Shown: positions 1-8,785, counted from the stretch's first letter. The stretch is DNA of 64,000 nucleotides from a beta proteobacterium L13 (GCA_000335715.1 AMYZ01000010.1:62001-126000), one strand, 5' to 3'. Numbers and translations: made by a program. Notes: a model not told the origin generated them from the letters alone.

Positions 1-326
1 CCGGCATGTGCTTCCAGGTAGCGCGAGAAGATGGCTTCGTAGCCGTAGTCGTTGCCCACGCAGCTGATGTGGCTGGGGTCGCTGATGCTGGCCGCCGGCA
101 GCGCGCGGCGGTCGTTGCGGTAGCGGCCGGACAGCTCTTCGGCAAAGTGCATGGCGTCGCACATCGAGCCGCCGTTGCCGCAGCTGAATACACGCCGGCC
201 GTTATTGAACGCGTTGACCAGCGCATCGCCCGCCGCCTCGATAGCGGATAGCGCCTGCGGGTTGGACAGCAGGGCGTCCAGCGCGCTGCGGGCTTCGGTA
301 AGGGTGGCAACAATATGCGGTTTCAT
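1..326 (-). CDS. gmhA: Phosphoheptose isomerase GmhA, 5' part (runs off window)
   Basis: The minus strand reads from an ATG at 326 to the window edge, giving the first 108 residues. GmhA is a cytosolic SIS-domain enzyme that converts sedoheptulose 7-phosphate to glycero-manno-heptose 7-phosphate, the first step of the LPS inner-core heptose pathway. Visible hallmarks are the phosphate-binding SCGNGGS at residues 48-54, then [14 protein letters not shown], which carries the expected catalytic glutamate, and SHISCVGND. These match E. coli GmhA (192 aa) closely, so about 85 residues are missing because of the window border, not a truncation. The 117 bases to thiQ show no further gene. The family call is secure. 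Confidence 0.93.
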   Translation of the reverse strand, partial: MKPHIVATLTEARSALDALLSNPQALSAIEAAGDALVNAFNNGRRVFSCGNGGSMCDAMHFAEELSGRYRNDRRALPAASISDPSHISCVGNDYGYEAIFSRYLEAHA

Positions 327-443
327 AGGCGGGGCGTGTTCTGTATAGCGAATCGATGCCGCATTTTACCCGTGCTTTGCCGCGCCATCACCCATCATCT
401 GTACACAATATAGCGGCAAAGCGGAAAAAACCGCCGGCCAAGA

Positions 444-1388
444 CTACCAGTACAGCACCTGGCGGCGGTCCAGCCCGATAGCCAGCTGCTGCCCCACGCA
501 CGGCGCGCCCTGCCCGGCCAACTCGCGCACACCCAGCAGCAGCTGCCAGGCTTGGCCGCCATCGCCGGCGACGGTGACGCGCCAGCCGTCGGCCTGCGCC
601 TCGACGGCGATGATGTCGCGGCGCGGCTGGCCGGCGCCCAGCACAAAGGCCTGCGGCGGGATGGCGTGGTCGTCGAAGACGTTGTCGAGGCCGACAAAGC
701 GCGCCACCCAGGCGCTGGCTGGCGCCTGCAGGATGGCCTGCGGCGTGCCGTGCTGCACAATGCGCCCGGCCTGCAAAATGGCCACGCGCTGCGCCAGCGC
801 AAACGCCTCGTGGCGGTCGTGCGTCACCAGCAGCGCCGGCACCTGCAAGGCTGTCAGGTGGCGGCGTACGTCGGCCAGCAGCTGTTGTTTGAGGTGGGTG
901 TCCAGGCTGGAGAACGGCTCGTCCAGCAGCAGCAGCCGTGGCTGGCACACCAGCGCCCGCGCCAGCGCCACACGCTGGCGCTCGCCGCCGGACAGCGTAT
1001 GCACCGCTGCTGCCTCGCGCCCGGCCAGGCCTACTGCCGCCAGCATCTGCACCGCCTGCTGGCGTGCGGCCAACTTGCCCGTGCCGCGTTCCACCAAGCC
1101 AAACGCCACGTTGGCCGCCGCGTCCAGATGCGGAAACAGCGCGTGGTCCTGGAACATCATGGCGATGTGGCGTTGCTCCGGCGGCAGCCGGGTGATGTCC
1201 TGTCCTGCCAGCTGTACGCGCCCCGCGTCGGGCCGCTGCAAACCGGCCACCAGCGACAGCAGGCTGGACTTGCCCTCTCCCGACGGCCCCAGCAGGGCCA
1301 GCGTTTCGCCAGCAGCCACTTGCAGGCTGACGCCTTGCAGCAAGGCGCGGCCGGCATAGGACAGCGACAGGTCAATCAGCTCGAGCAT
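444..1388 (-). CDS. thiQ: Thiamine ABC transporter, ATP-binding protein ThiQ
   Basis: This is the cytosolic ATPase of the thiamine/TPP importer. Walker A GPSGEGKS is at residues 34-41, the signature LSGGERQ at 132-138 and Walker B LLLLDEP follows, all intact. The start at 1388 (MLELIDL) overlaps the end of thiP by 17 bases, showing translational coupling. At 314 residues it is about 80 longer than E. coli ThiQ (232). The extra C-terminus resembles a TOBE-type domain as in FbpC-like iron or AEP transporters, so sequence alone could not fix the substrate. The upstream TPP riboswitch and ThiB/ThiP neighbours do. Confidence 0.88.
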   Translation of the reverse strand: MLELIDLSLSYAGRALLQGVSLQVAAGETLALLGPSGEGKSSLLSLVAGLQRPDAGRVQLAGQDITRLPPEQRHIAMMFQDHALFPHLDAAANVAFGLVERGTGKLAARQQAVQMLAAVGLAGREAAAVHTLSGGERQRVALARALVCQPRLLLLDEPFSSLDTHLKQQLLADVRRHLTALQVPALLVTHDRHEAFALAQRVAILQAGRIVQHGTPQAILQAPASAWVARFVGLDNVFDDHAIPPQAFVLGAGQPRRDIIAVEAQADGWRVTVAGDGGQAWQLLLGVRELAGQGAPCVGQQLAIGLDRRQVLYW

Positions 1389-2904
1389 GGTTTTTCTCCG
1401 GCCACTCGATGACCACAAAGGCCAGCAGGGCAAACAGCATCAACAGACAGGACAGCAGCAGCGCCAGCTGCAGGTTGGCCGCACCGGGGCGCCCCAGGTG
1501 CTGGTAGATCAGCGTGGTGAGCGTGGCCCACTCCGGCCGCGACAGAAACAGGCTTACAGCAAACTCGCCCACCGCCGTGGCGGCAGCAAACGCCAGCCCG
1601 CGGCGCAAGGCCGGGCGCATCAGCGGCAGGCTGACGCGGCAGAAACTGCGCCACGGCGTGGCACCCAAGGTGCGTGCCGCTTGCGGCAACTGCGGCGGCA
1701 GCGCGGCGGCGGCCGACAGCACGCCCTTGGCCACAAAGGGGTAAGCCAGCAAGGCGTAGGCGGCGATCAGCAGCCCCACGCTGGCGCTGTACTGCGGGTA
1801 CAGCAGCAGCAGGCCAAAGGCCAGACACACCGGCGACACCATGAACGGCAAAAACACCAGCGCGCGCAAGGCCAGCCAGCGCTGCGCCGCCCAGCCGTGG
1901 CACAGGCCCAGTAGCAGCGACAGCAGCAGCGCGGCGCTGGCAAAGCGCAACGTATTGCCCAGCGCCGCCAGCACCTCGGGCTCGGCCAGCATCGCCCATA
2001 CGGCGGCATCGGCCTGCAGCGCGCGCCATACAATGGCCAGCAAGGGCAGCAGGCAACACAGCGCCAGCACCGCCAGTGCCGCCGCCAGCAGCAGGCGCTG
2101 CGGCCAACCTTGCGCCGGGGTGCGCAGCGTGGGCGCCAGCCGCTGCGGCCGCGTGATGCCACGCTCCAGCGCGGCGTAAGCCAGCGCCACGGCAGCGCCG
2201 ACGCCCAGCGCCAACAGCGCCAGCACGCCGGCGTCGGCCAGGTTCAGCTCGTAGGCCACTAGCGTATAGATCTCGACTTCCACCGTGGCGTAGCGCTGGC
2301 CGCCCAGCAGCAGCGCCAAGCCAAAACCGGCAAAGCAGTACAGAAAAATCAGGCACAGCGCCGACGCCAGCCACGGCCGCACCACCGGCCACTCTACCCG
2401 CCAGAAGGTACGCCACGGCGAGGCGCCCAGCGTGCGCGCCACCGCCAGCCGGCTGGCCGGCACCTGCTCCAGCCCGTCAACCCCGGCGCGCACCAGCAGC
2501 GGCAGGTTGTAGAACAGGTTGCCGTACAGCAGCAGCCACGGCGTGTCCTGCAAATTGACGCCGGCCACACCGTGCGGGCCGAACAGCGCCAGCACGCCCA
2601 TGCCGGCCACCAGCGTGGGCATGACAAAGGGCAGCATCAGCATGCGCAACAGCAGGCGGCGGCCGGCAAAATCGAAACGCGCCAGCACCCAGGCCAGCGG
2701 CAGGCCGATCAGCAACGCCAGCGCGCAGGTGGCCAGCGCCTGGCCGGCCGACCACAGCAGCCGCCACTGGATGTAGCTATCCTGCAGTAGCGCCAAGCTG
2801 AAACCGGCGTGGCCTTCCTGCAGCAGGCGCGCCAGCGGCGCAGCTACCATCAGCAGCAGAAAGGCCAGCGGCAGCAAGGCTGGCAGGGCAAGGGAACGAT
2901 TCAT
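1372..2904 (-). CDS. thiP: Thiamine ABC transporter, permease ThiP
   Basis: A hydrophobic protein of about 510 residues with two tandem permease halves, each carrying its own EAA-type loop. The first has ASRLAVARTLGASPWRTFWRVEWP and the second QAARTLGATPWRSFCRVSLP. This double-permease layout is typical of ThiP (E. coli 536 aa) and of FbpB. It forms the membrane channel between ThiB and ThiQ. I chose the ATG at 2904; a TTG two codons upstream (2910) is possible, and no strong ribosome binding site precedes either. It lies 123 bases downstream of thiB, after an intervening terminator-like hairpin, so expression of thiPQ may need readthrough or its own promoter. Confidence 0.87.
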   Translation of the reverse strand: MNRSLALPALLPLAFLLLMVAAPLARLLQEGHAGFSLALLQDSYIQWRLLWSAGQALATCALALLIGLPLAWVLARFDFAGRRLLLRMLMLPFVMPTLVAGMGVLALFGPHGVAGVNLQDTPWLLLYGNLFYNLPLLVRAGVDGLEQVPASRLAVARTLGASPWRTFWRVEWPVVRPWLASALCLIFLYCFAGFGLALLLGGQRYATVEVEIYTLVAYELNLADAGVLALLALGVGAAVALAYAALERGITRPQRLAPTLRTPAQGWPQRLLLAAALAVLALCCLLPLLAIVWRALQADAAVWAMLAEPEVLAALGNTLRFASAALLLSLLLGLCHGWAAQRWLALRALVFLPFMVSPVCLAFGLLLLYPQYSASVGLLIAAYALLAYPFVAKGVLSAAAALPPQLPQAARTLGATPWRSFCRVSLPLMRPALRRGLAFAAATAVGEFAVSLFLSRPEWATLTTLIYQHLGRPGAANLQLALLLSCLLMLFALLAFVVIEWPEKNHARAD

Positions 2905-2959
2905 GTGCAAGACGGGTGCCGGTAAAAGGTGTCGGTCATCTAATGAGGCGTTGTGTCAC

Positions 2960-2990
2960 AAAAGCGCAAGGGCGCCGCAGGCGCCCTTGC
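2960..2990 (-). terminator. Rho-independent terminator after thiB
   Basis: On the minus strand a perfect 11-bp stem (2966-2976 with 2980-2990) and a 3-base loop are followed by TTTT (complement of 2960-2963). It lies between thiB and thiP, so it probably makes thiB more abundant than thiPQ, as is common for binding-protein genes. Confidence 0.75.
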
Positions 2991-3000
2991 CACGCCGTGC

Positions 3001-3020
3001 TGCGGCCAACGTTGGCCGCA
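3001..3020. repeat. Palindrome of the GGTTGGCCGCA-type word
   Basis: TGCGGCCAACGTTGGCCGCA is a perfect 20-base palindrome that starts 8 bases past the thiB stop. It is two abutting inverted copies of the 10-base core of a word that recurs about once per kilobase in the chromosomal part. It could fold as a terminator stem, although no T-run follows. See the finding on the repeated word. Confidence 0.85.
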
Positions 3021-3027
3021 ACGGCGA

Positions 3028-4044
3028 TCAGTTGGCCTGCTTAACCACCAAGCGGTTCCAGCGGCTGACCCAGCCGGCCGTCTTGCCGTTCATCGCCGCC
3101 AGGCTGGGGTTGCTGAACTTGGCCGGTTTCTGCGCGTGGGCAAACACCGGGTCGATGGCGGTACCGGCCACGGCCGGGTACATCCACATCTTGGTCTGCA
3201 GGCCGGTCTGCACGCCGTCGCTGCGCAGGAAATCCACAAACGCCTGCGCCGCCTGCGGCTCCTTGCCGCCCTTCAGCAGCGCCACGCCTTCCACTTGCAG
3301 GAACACGCCGCCTTTGAGCAGCAGGTTGGCGGTGGGCGATTCGCTGATTTTTTCCTTGCTGTAGAACACTTCCGCCGCCGGGCTGGTGGCGTAGCTCACC
3401 ACGATCGGGCGGCTGCCGCCGTTGCGGCTGAAATCGGTGTAGTAAGCCTCGCTCCAGCCCTTGTTCACTTTCAGGCCGTTGTCGCGCACTTTTTCCCACC
3501 ATTTGAAGGCGCCGTCTTCACCACGGTCGGCGATGGTGGCCAGCAGAAAGGCCAGGCCAGTACTGGACGTAGCCGGGTTTTGTACCACCAGCAGGTCTTT
3601 GTAAGCGGGCTTGGTCAGGTCGTCCAGCGTGGCTGGCAGCGGCAGCTTGGCCTTGGCAAACCAGGCTTTGTCGTAGTTCAGCGTCACGTAGCCGTAGTCC
3701 ACCGCCACGGCGCCGGGCAGCTGCGCGTCTTTTTCGGTGCGGCCAACCTTGCTGCTGGTAGGCGCCAGAATGCCGGCGGCACTGGCCTTGGCGATCAGGG
3801 TGTTGTCGATGCCGTACACCACGTCGGCAATCGGGTTGGCGCGGGTCAGGATCAGCTTGTTCAGCATTTCGCCAGCGTCACCGCCCTTGACGATGGACAG
3901 CTTCACGCCGTTTTGCTTTTCGAACTCGGCAATACGGTCTTTGGGCAGGCTGAACGAGCTGTGCGTCATCACGCGCAGCTCGGCGGCCAGGGCAGACAGG
4001 GACAAGCCGGCCAGCGCCAGCAGCAATACAGACTTCTTCAACAT
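3028..4044 (-). CDS. thiB: Thiamine ABC transporter, periplasmic binding protein ThiB
   Basis: This periplasmic protein captures thiamine or TPP and delivers it to ThiP. MLKKSVLLLALAGLSLSALA is a clear Sec signal peptide, followed by AELRVMTHSSFSLPKD, the typical ThiB/TbpA mature start. Later come YGIDNTLIAKA and PADSGY-like segments of the family. At 338 residues it is close to E. coli ThiB (327). I chose the ATG at 4044 because AGAGG sits 9 bases upstream; two in-frame ATGs further upstream (the first 9 bases away) would add residues before the signal peptide. It is the first gene behind the TPP riboswitch, so it should be repressed when thiamine pyrophosphate is plentiful. Confidence 0.9.
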   Translation of the reverse strand: MLKKSVLLLALAGLSLSALAAELRVMTHSSFSLPKDRIAEFEKQNGVKLSIVKGGDAGEMLNKLILTRANPIADVVYGIDNTLIAKASAAGILAPTSSKVGRTEKDAQLPGAVAVDYGYVTLNYDKAWFAKAKLPLPATLDDLTKPAYKDLLVVQNPATSSTGLAFLLATIADRGEDGAFKWWEKVRDNGLKVNKGWSEAYYTDFSRNGGSRPIVVSYATSPAAEVFYSKEKISESPTANLLLKGGVFLQVEGVALLKGGKEPQAAQAFVDFLRSDGVQTGLQTKMWMYPAVAGTAIDPVFAHAQKPAKFSNPSLAAMNGKTAGWVSRWNRLVVKQAN

Positions 4045-4104
4045 TTCAGACATCCTCTTTTGGTGATGACGCAACCAAAAAAGAAAGCGGGACACGGGCA
4101 GACA

Positions 4105-4188
4105 CCCATCACGCTCCCTCCGCTGGCATTATCCAGATCAGGTTCTGGGGTATGTCTCAGCCTGCGCGCGCAGGCACCCCCGGTGATC
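4105..4188 (-). promoter_or_regulatory. TPP riboswitch (THI element)
   Basis: Read on the minus strand, the conserved THI-box blocks appear in order: GGGGGTGCC, a variable hairpin CTGCGCGCGCAG, GCTGAGA, ACCCC, then GAACCTGATCTGG and ATAATGCCAGCG-GAGGGA. These are the pyrimidine- and pyrophosphate-sensing halves of the aptamer. It ends about 60 bases before the ThiB start. That spacing fits a switch acting on the ribosome binding site or on early termination, but I did not resolve the expression platform. It ties the ABC operon to thiamine. Confidence 0.95.
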
Positions 4189-4302
4189 GAGCCGCGAGTA
4201 TAGAGCTTTGTGTCACATTCGTTAACACCTGCCTGCCCACACTTCACATCCGGCCAATAAATAAGCGCCATACTTGATAGGTCAAATCATCAGGAACACG
4301 CC

Positions 4303-5640
4303 ATGTTGCCGCTGCGTAAACTCGCCACCCTGCTGTGGCTGCTGCCGCTGCCCGTGCTGGCCGCCCCGATTGGCGAGGCGGGCGCCCGCCTGCTGCTTGG
4401 CCGCACCGGCTTTGGTGCGCCGCCGGCACAGGTGGCCGCGCTGGCCCCGCTGGAACGCGAGGCAGCGGTAGACCGCATTCTGGCGGGCAGCCGTACCCAG
4501 CCGGCCAGCGCCCCGCCGCCATGGACCGCCGAGCCGCTACTGCACCCGCCGCGCAAACAGCTGAGCGAAGAGGAAAAGAAAGCCCTGCGTGATACCGAAA
4601 CCCGGCGCGGCCTGGCCCTGCGCGGCTGGTGGCTGCAGGAAATGGCCACCACGCCCAGCCCGGTCACCGAGAAGTTCACCCTGTTCTGGCACGGCCATTT
4701 CGTGTCCGGCCAGAGCAAGGTCAAAAGCGCGCAGCTGATGTACCGCCAGAACGCGCTGCTGCGGCGCGAGGCGCTGGGCAACTTTGCCACCCTGCTGCAC
4801 GACATCGCACGCGACCCGGCCATGCTGCGCTACCTCGATACCGTCGGCAGCCACAAGGGCGAGGCCAACGAAAACTTTGCCCGCGAAGTGATGGAGCTGT
4901 TCACCCTGGGCGAAGGCCATTACAGCGAGCAGGACATCCGCGAAGCTGCCCGTGCCTTTACCGGCTGGCAGCTGCACCCAGATAGCGGCGAGCCGGTATT
5001 CCGACCGCGCCGCTACGACGACGGCACCAAAACAGTACTGGGCCGCAGCGGCAAGCTGGACGGCGACGCGGTGCTGGACACGCTGCTGGCACAGCCGGCT
5101 ACCGCCCGCTTCATCACCCGCAAGCTGTGGCTATACCTGGTATCGCCCACACCGGACGAGGCCACCACCAACCGGCTGGCGGCGGACTTTGCCCGCGACT
5201 ACCAGATCAAGCCGCTGGTACGCGCCCTGCTGCTCACCCCGGCGTTCTGGCACAGCAGCGGCCAGCAAGTGAAGTCGCCGGTAGAGCTGACGGTAGGCAC
5301 CGTGGTGACCTTCGGCATGGCCATCCCCGACTGGCAAGCGCTGGCCGTACAAAACCGCCGCCTGGGGCAAGACCTGTTCGACCCGCCCAATGTGCGCGGC
5401 TGGCCCGGTGGCGATGCCTGGGTCAACAGCGACAGCCTGCTGCTGCGCAAGCAGTTTCTGGACAGCCTGACCCGCCCCGGCGGCAACAAGCCGCGGCTGC
5501 AGATCGCTCCTGACTGGCTACAACAGCACCCGACCGCTGCCAGCTGGCTACCGGCGCTGCCTGCGGCCAACCCTGCCCCGGCAGCACCGCAGCAGGCGCT
5601 ACGCCAGCTGCTGCAAGACCCGGCCTGGCAGCTGCAATAA
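4303..5640 (+). CDS. DUF1800 family secreted protein
   Basis: A 445-residue protein with an N-terminal signal peptide (LATLLWLLPLPVLAAPIG) and a DUF1800 domain over the rest. Family features visible are the early RLLLGRTGFG, WWLQEMATTPSPVTEKFTLFWHGHFV around residue 110, GEANENFAREVMELFTLGEGHY, AARAFTGWQL, and late DPPNVRGWPGG. The molecular role of DUF1800 is not established. It is almost always paired with a DUF1501 protein, as here, 10 bases upstream. The pair probably acts together in the periplasm or cell envelope. Confidence 0.85.
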   Translation: MLPLRKLATLLWLLPLPVLAAPIGEAGARLLLGRTGFGAPPAQVAALAPLEREAAVDRILAGSRTQPASAPPPWTAEPLLHPPRKQLSEEEKKALRDTETRRGLALRGWWLQEMATTPSPVTEKFTLFWHGHFVSGQSKVKSAQLMYRQNALLRREALGNFATLLHDIARDPAMLRYLDTVGSHKGEANENFAREVMELFTLGEGHYSEQDIREAARAFTGWQLHPDSGEPVFRPRRYDDGTKTVLGRSGKLDGDAVLDTLLAQPATARFITRKLWLYLVSPTPDEATTNRLAADFARDYQIKPLVRALLLTPAFWHSSGQQVKSPVELTVGTVVTFGMAIPDWQALAVQNRRLGQDLFDPPNVRGWPGGDAWVNSDSLLLRKQFLDSLTRPGGNKPRLQIAPDWLQQHPTAASWLPALPAANPAPAAPQQALRQLLQDPAWQLQ

Positions 5641-5650
5641 GGACACCACC

Positions 5651-6838
5651 ATGCAAAGACGACAGTTTCTCGCCACCCTCGGCGCCGGCCTGCTAACGGT
5701 GCAGCTGCCCGGCCTGGCCTACGCCATCGCCCCGACTGGCTACCAGCGCCTACTGGTGCTGGTGGAGCTCAAGGGCGGCAACGACGGCTTGAATACCGTC
5801 ATCCCCTACACCAGCGCCGACTACACCCGGCTGCGGCCAACCCTGGCCATCGCCCGCGAGCAGGTGCTGCAGCTGGACGAGCAGCGCGGCCTGCACCCGG
5901 CGCTGGCACCGCTATTGCCACTGTGGCAAGGCGGCCAACTGGCCATCGTGCAGGGCGTCGGCTACCCCGAGCCCAATCTGTCGCACTTTCGTTCCATCGA
6001 TATCTGGGACACCGCCAGCCACAGCACGCAGACGCTGAGCAGCGGCTGGCTGACCCGGCTGCTGCAGCAGTACCCGGCCGGCGACGCCTTCGCCAGCGAC
6101 GGCCTGATTCTGGGCAGCCAGACGCTGGGGCCGCTGGCCGGCGGCGCCCGCGCCGTGGTACTGCGCAACGCTGCCGACTTTGCCCGCCAGGCGCGGCTGG
6201 CACAGGCGGGTGCCGGCCAGGGCGGCAGCAGCGCGCTGGCCCATGTGCTGAAAGTGGAAGCCGACATCCGCCGCGCCGCCAGCGACATCGGCAAGATGAG
6301 CCCGGCCCAGCAGGCCATGGGCAATGCGCAAGACCCGGGGCGCATCCCGGACGCCCCCGGCAATTTTGGCCGTGCCGTGCGTACCCTGCTGGAAACCCTG
6401 GCTGGCGGTAGCCAGATCGTGGTGGCCAGGCTCACGCTGACAGGCTTTGACACCCACGCCGGGCAAACCGGCACCCAGCAGCGGCTGCTGGGCGAGCTGG
6501 CCGAAGGGTTGGCCGCATTGCAGGCAGGCCTGGCGGCGCAAGGGCGCTGGGACGACACACTGGTGATGAGCTATGCAGAATTCGGCCGCAGGCCGAAAGA
6601 GAACGGCAACCAGGGCACCGACCACGGCACCGCCAACAGCCACTTTGTGCTGGGCGGCCGCGTAGCAGGCGGCTTCTACGGCCAGGCACCGCAGCTGGCC
6701 GGCATCAGCGACGGCAACCTGTCCTACGCGGTGGACTTTCGCCAGCTATACGCCACCGTGTGCGAACGCTGGTGGGGCAAACCGTCGGCAGCCGTGCTGG
6801 GCGGGCGCTTCAGCCCGCTACCGCTGCTGCGGGCCTGA
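5651..6838 (+). CDS. DUF1501 family protein with Tat-type signal
   Basis: A 395-residue protein starting MQRRQFLATLGAGLL, an RRxFL twin-arginine motif, so it is probably exported folded. The mature part begins with LVLVELKGGNDGLNTVIPY and contains NLSHFRSIDIWDT and GTDHGTANSHFVLGG, which place it in DUF1501, a member of the alkaline-phosphatase-like fold by reputation. The H and D residues in FDTHAGQ and TDHG could bind metal. It follows the DUF1800 gene by 10 bases and forms a two-gene operon. The substrate is unknown. Confidence 0.86.
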   Translation: MQRRQFLATLGAGLLTVQLPGLAYAIAPTGYQRLLVLVELKGGNDGLNTVIPYTSADYTRLRPTLAIAREQVLQLDEQRGLHPALAPLLPLWQGGQLAIVQGVGYPEPNLSHFRSIDIWDTASHSTQTLSSGWLTRLLQQYPAGDAFASDGLILGSQTLGPLAGGARAVVLRNAADFARQARLAQAGAGQGGSSALAHVLKVEADIRRAASDIGKMSPAQQAMGNAQDPGRIPDAPGNFGRAVRTLLETLAGGSQIVVARLTLTGFDTHAGQTGTQQRLLGELAEGLAALQAGLAAQGRWDDTLVMSYAEFGRRPKENGNQGTDHGTANSHFVLGGRVAGGFYGQAPQLAGISDGNLSYAVDFRQLYATVCERWWGKPSAAVLGGRFSPLPLLRA

Positions 6839-6842
6839 TAAC

Positions 6843-6867
6843 AAAAAGCCAGGCACAAGGCCTGGCT
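6843..6867 (-). terminator. Terminator after the methyltransferase gene
   Basis: An 8-bp stem (6847-6854 with 6860-6867) has a 5-base loop. Reading on the minus strand it is followed by a run of T (complement of 6843-6847), so it terminates the minus-strand gene ending at 6891. It may also stop the converging DUF1501 transcript, but there is no T-run on the plus strand. Confidence 0.75.
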
Positions 6868-6890
6868 CCACGTGATGGCACGGGGCAATA

Positions 6891-8423
6891 TCAGGCCAGC
6901 GGCACAATGCCCAGCGCCTGCAGCGATGCCAGCTCGGCCTGCAGGAAACGCTGCGCCAGACCTTGCAGGTGGGCCAGCTGGGCGGCGTCGTTTTCCATCA
7001 TTTTGCCCTCGTGCACCACGCGTTCGCGGTTGCGCTGTAGCAGCGTGTGCACGTAGCGCGCCAGGCCATCCGCCTCGCGCTCGCCGGCCAGATACTGCTG
7101 GATAAACAGCTGGGTAAAACGCGAAATCGGCACGCCGCCACCGGTTTGCGGGCTGGCCAGGGCGGCAATGCCCGCACTGTGCTGCGCCAGCTGCACAATG
7201 CGCTGGTTCAGCCGGGCGGCTGCCTGGCCGTCTGCGGCGGCTTGCTCGGGCAGCGGGTGCAACATGCGCGCGCCCACCATCACACGAATCACCTCTACCA
7301 GCTGGCTGCGCTGCATGGCGGGGCCCAGCAGACGCTTGGCCAGCTCGCCCAGCGTGCGCGGCTGGCCATCCTGCAGCATATCCAGCAGCGGGTCGTACAG
7401 TGCGGGGGTCAGGTTGATGGTGCCACGCGGCAAGGCCAGCTTCATTTTTACCTGGTCGCGCGGCACGGCCAGCGCCACACGCATGCGCTCCCATTGCGCT
7501 TGCTGCTCGGCCGGCGCCAGCTTGCGGGCACCTTTGATCCAGTAGTCGCGGCGGAACTGCTGGTTCTGGATGTAATCACGCACGGTTTCGCGAAACAGCG
7601 GGTCGGCGATGCCGTCCAGCAGAGCCTGCTGCTCTGGCGTAAAGTGCAGCACCGGCACCTGGTCCATGGTGCTGGCCTGGCAGGCGTAAGCCAGCTTGGC
7701 CGGTACCAGCGCCGCAGCCAGATCGGCAAAGTACATCGGCTCCCAGTCGCGGTTGAAGTATTCATGCGCCAGATAGTGCGGGTCTTGCTTGGCGATGGTG
7801 CCCAGCCTGTCTTTTACACGGCTATCGGACAAGGCGCGCGGCTCGGTGGCAACGAGCTGCTGGCTGAAATCCAGTGCCGCCTTGACCTGGGCTTCGATGC
7901 CGGCACCCGGTGCACTCATGCGCTCGGCGTGGCAGGCAAACAGCTTGCGCAGCGGCGCAAAGGCCGCCCAGCCCGGCAGCGTGTTGTAGCTGATATACAG
8001 CACGCCCCCCACCCGCAGGCGGCGGCGTACAAAGTCCACGATCAGGGCGCGGTTGTCCGGCGAGATCCAGCTCCAGATACCGTGCAGACCGATGAAATCG
8101 AACTGCGGCAGGTCGTCGCGGGCGCAAAACTCGGCAAATGATTCGTCGCTGAGCACCGCACCGCTACCACTGATGGCTGCCAGCTCTTGCGCAAAAGCGG
8201 CGTGCTGCGGGTTGAAGTCATTGGCGTACCACTGCAGGCTGCCGCTGGCGGCGTGCAGGTTAACGCTCATGCCCTGGCCAAAACCCAGCTCGCAGGCGGT
8301 GTACCAGGCCGGCAGCGCGTAGCCGGCATCCTGCAGCACAAAGCGCGCGTAGTAGGGGTTCAGCTCGCTGTAGTACCCGTAGGTGTAATCCACATCCGTG
8401 ACATAACCGGCAGACCAAGACAT
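6891..8423 (-). CDS. SAM-dependent methyltransferase with regulatory domain
   Basis: A 510-residue cytosolic protein. The N-terminal half is a class I methyltransferase: motif I is ACELGFGQG near residues 43-51, then YANDFNP (acidic loop) and DFIGLHGIWSWI. From about residue 230 onward the sequence fits the methyltransferase regulatory domain (MethyTransf_Reg family), with FTPEQQALLDGIADPLFRETVRDYI and later KMKLALPRGTINL. Substrates of this family are not known; some members lie near surface polysaccharide or protein-modification genes. It stands alone here, convergent with the DUF1501 gene, with its start at 8423 directly upstream of an intergenic region. Confidence 0.8.
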   Translation of the reverse strand: MSWSAGYVTDVDYTYGYYSELNPYYARFVLQDAGYALPAWYTACELGFGQGMSVNLHAASGSLQWYANDFNPQHAAFAQELAAISGSGAVLSDESFAEFCARDDLPQFDFIGLHGIWSWISPDNRALIVDFVRRRLRVGGVLYISYNTLPGWAAFAPLRKLFACHAERMSAPGAGIEAQVKAALDFSQQLVATEPRALSDSRVKDRLGTIAKQDPHYLAHEYFNRDWEPMYFADLAAALVPAKLAYACQASTMDQVPVLHFTPEQQALLDGIADPLFRETVRDYIQNQQFRRDYWIKGARKLAPAEQQAQWERMRVALAVPRDQVKMKLALPRGTINLTPALYDPLLDMLQDGQPRTLGELAKRLLGPAMQRSQLVEVIRVMVGARMLHPLPEQAAADGQAAARLNQRIVQLAQHSAGIAALASPQTGGGVPISRFTQLFIQQYLAGEREADGLARYVHTLLQRNRERVVHEGKMMENDAAQLAHLQGLAQRFLQAELASLQALGIVPLA

Positions 8424-8621
8424 AACGCGCTCCCCTTATTTAAGTAATCCGTACCCGGACAAGTTACGCCCACCATAGCGCATGCCTGCCCAAGGCTGCA
8501 GCAATCGCCAGCCAGATTCAGCCCCAGGCCTGGCTGGCGTCGGCAGCCGCGCGACACCTTGGGCCGCCTCCGGCCCGTCTAGCCAGCTTCATAGCAATAA
8601 TTTAGCTATTGTATTTTTATT

Positions 8622-8644
8622 ATCAATTTAACTTTTAAATTGAT
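8622..8644. promoter_or_regulatory. AT-rich perfect inverted repeat, possible operator
   Basis: ATCAATTTAA (8622-8631), spacer CTT, TTAAATTGAT (8635-8644). The arms are perfect over 10 bases and lie in an AT-rich island (about 8590-8645) inside an otherwise GC-rich region, 46 bases before a possible micro-ORF. This looks like a promoter/operator region. The arm order is not that of an FNR box (TTGAT-N4-ATCAA). Confidence 0.5.
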
Positions 8645-8689
8645 ATGCAGCATCATGACAACAGCCCATTACACCGCAGGAGCCGCAAC

Positions 8690-8758
8690 ATGAAACGTCT
8701 ATTCCAGCACCGCATCAACCTGGACGAAATCTGGGCCAACCTGGTGTGGATGCAGTAA
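8690..8758 (+). CDS. Possible micro-ORF of 22 residues
   Basis: ATG at 8690 opens a 22-codon frame that translates to MKRLFQHRINLDEIWANLVWM plus Q, then TAA. A good AGGAG ribosome binding site ends 8 bases upstream, and an AT-rich inverted repeat lies before it. The peptide has a basic start, a short acidic segment and a tryptophan-rich end. I do not recognise it. It could be a small membrane-associated protein, a leader peptide or chance. There is nothing else coding between 8424 and the tRNA at 8856. Confidence 0.4.
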   Translation: MKRLFQHRINLDEIWANLVWMQ

Positions 8759-8785
8759 CACTGCCAGCCACCCCCGCCTGATTGG

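Noticed and set aside
552-1412. Plus-strand frame of 286 codons opposite thiQ
   Set aside because: ThiQ on the minus strand has all ABC motifs; the opposite frame has no recognisable domain.
8622-8644. FNR/ANR binding site
   Set aside because: The half-sites are in the reverse order (ATCAA...TTGAT), and the spacing is wrong for an FNR box.
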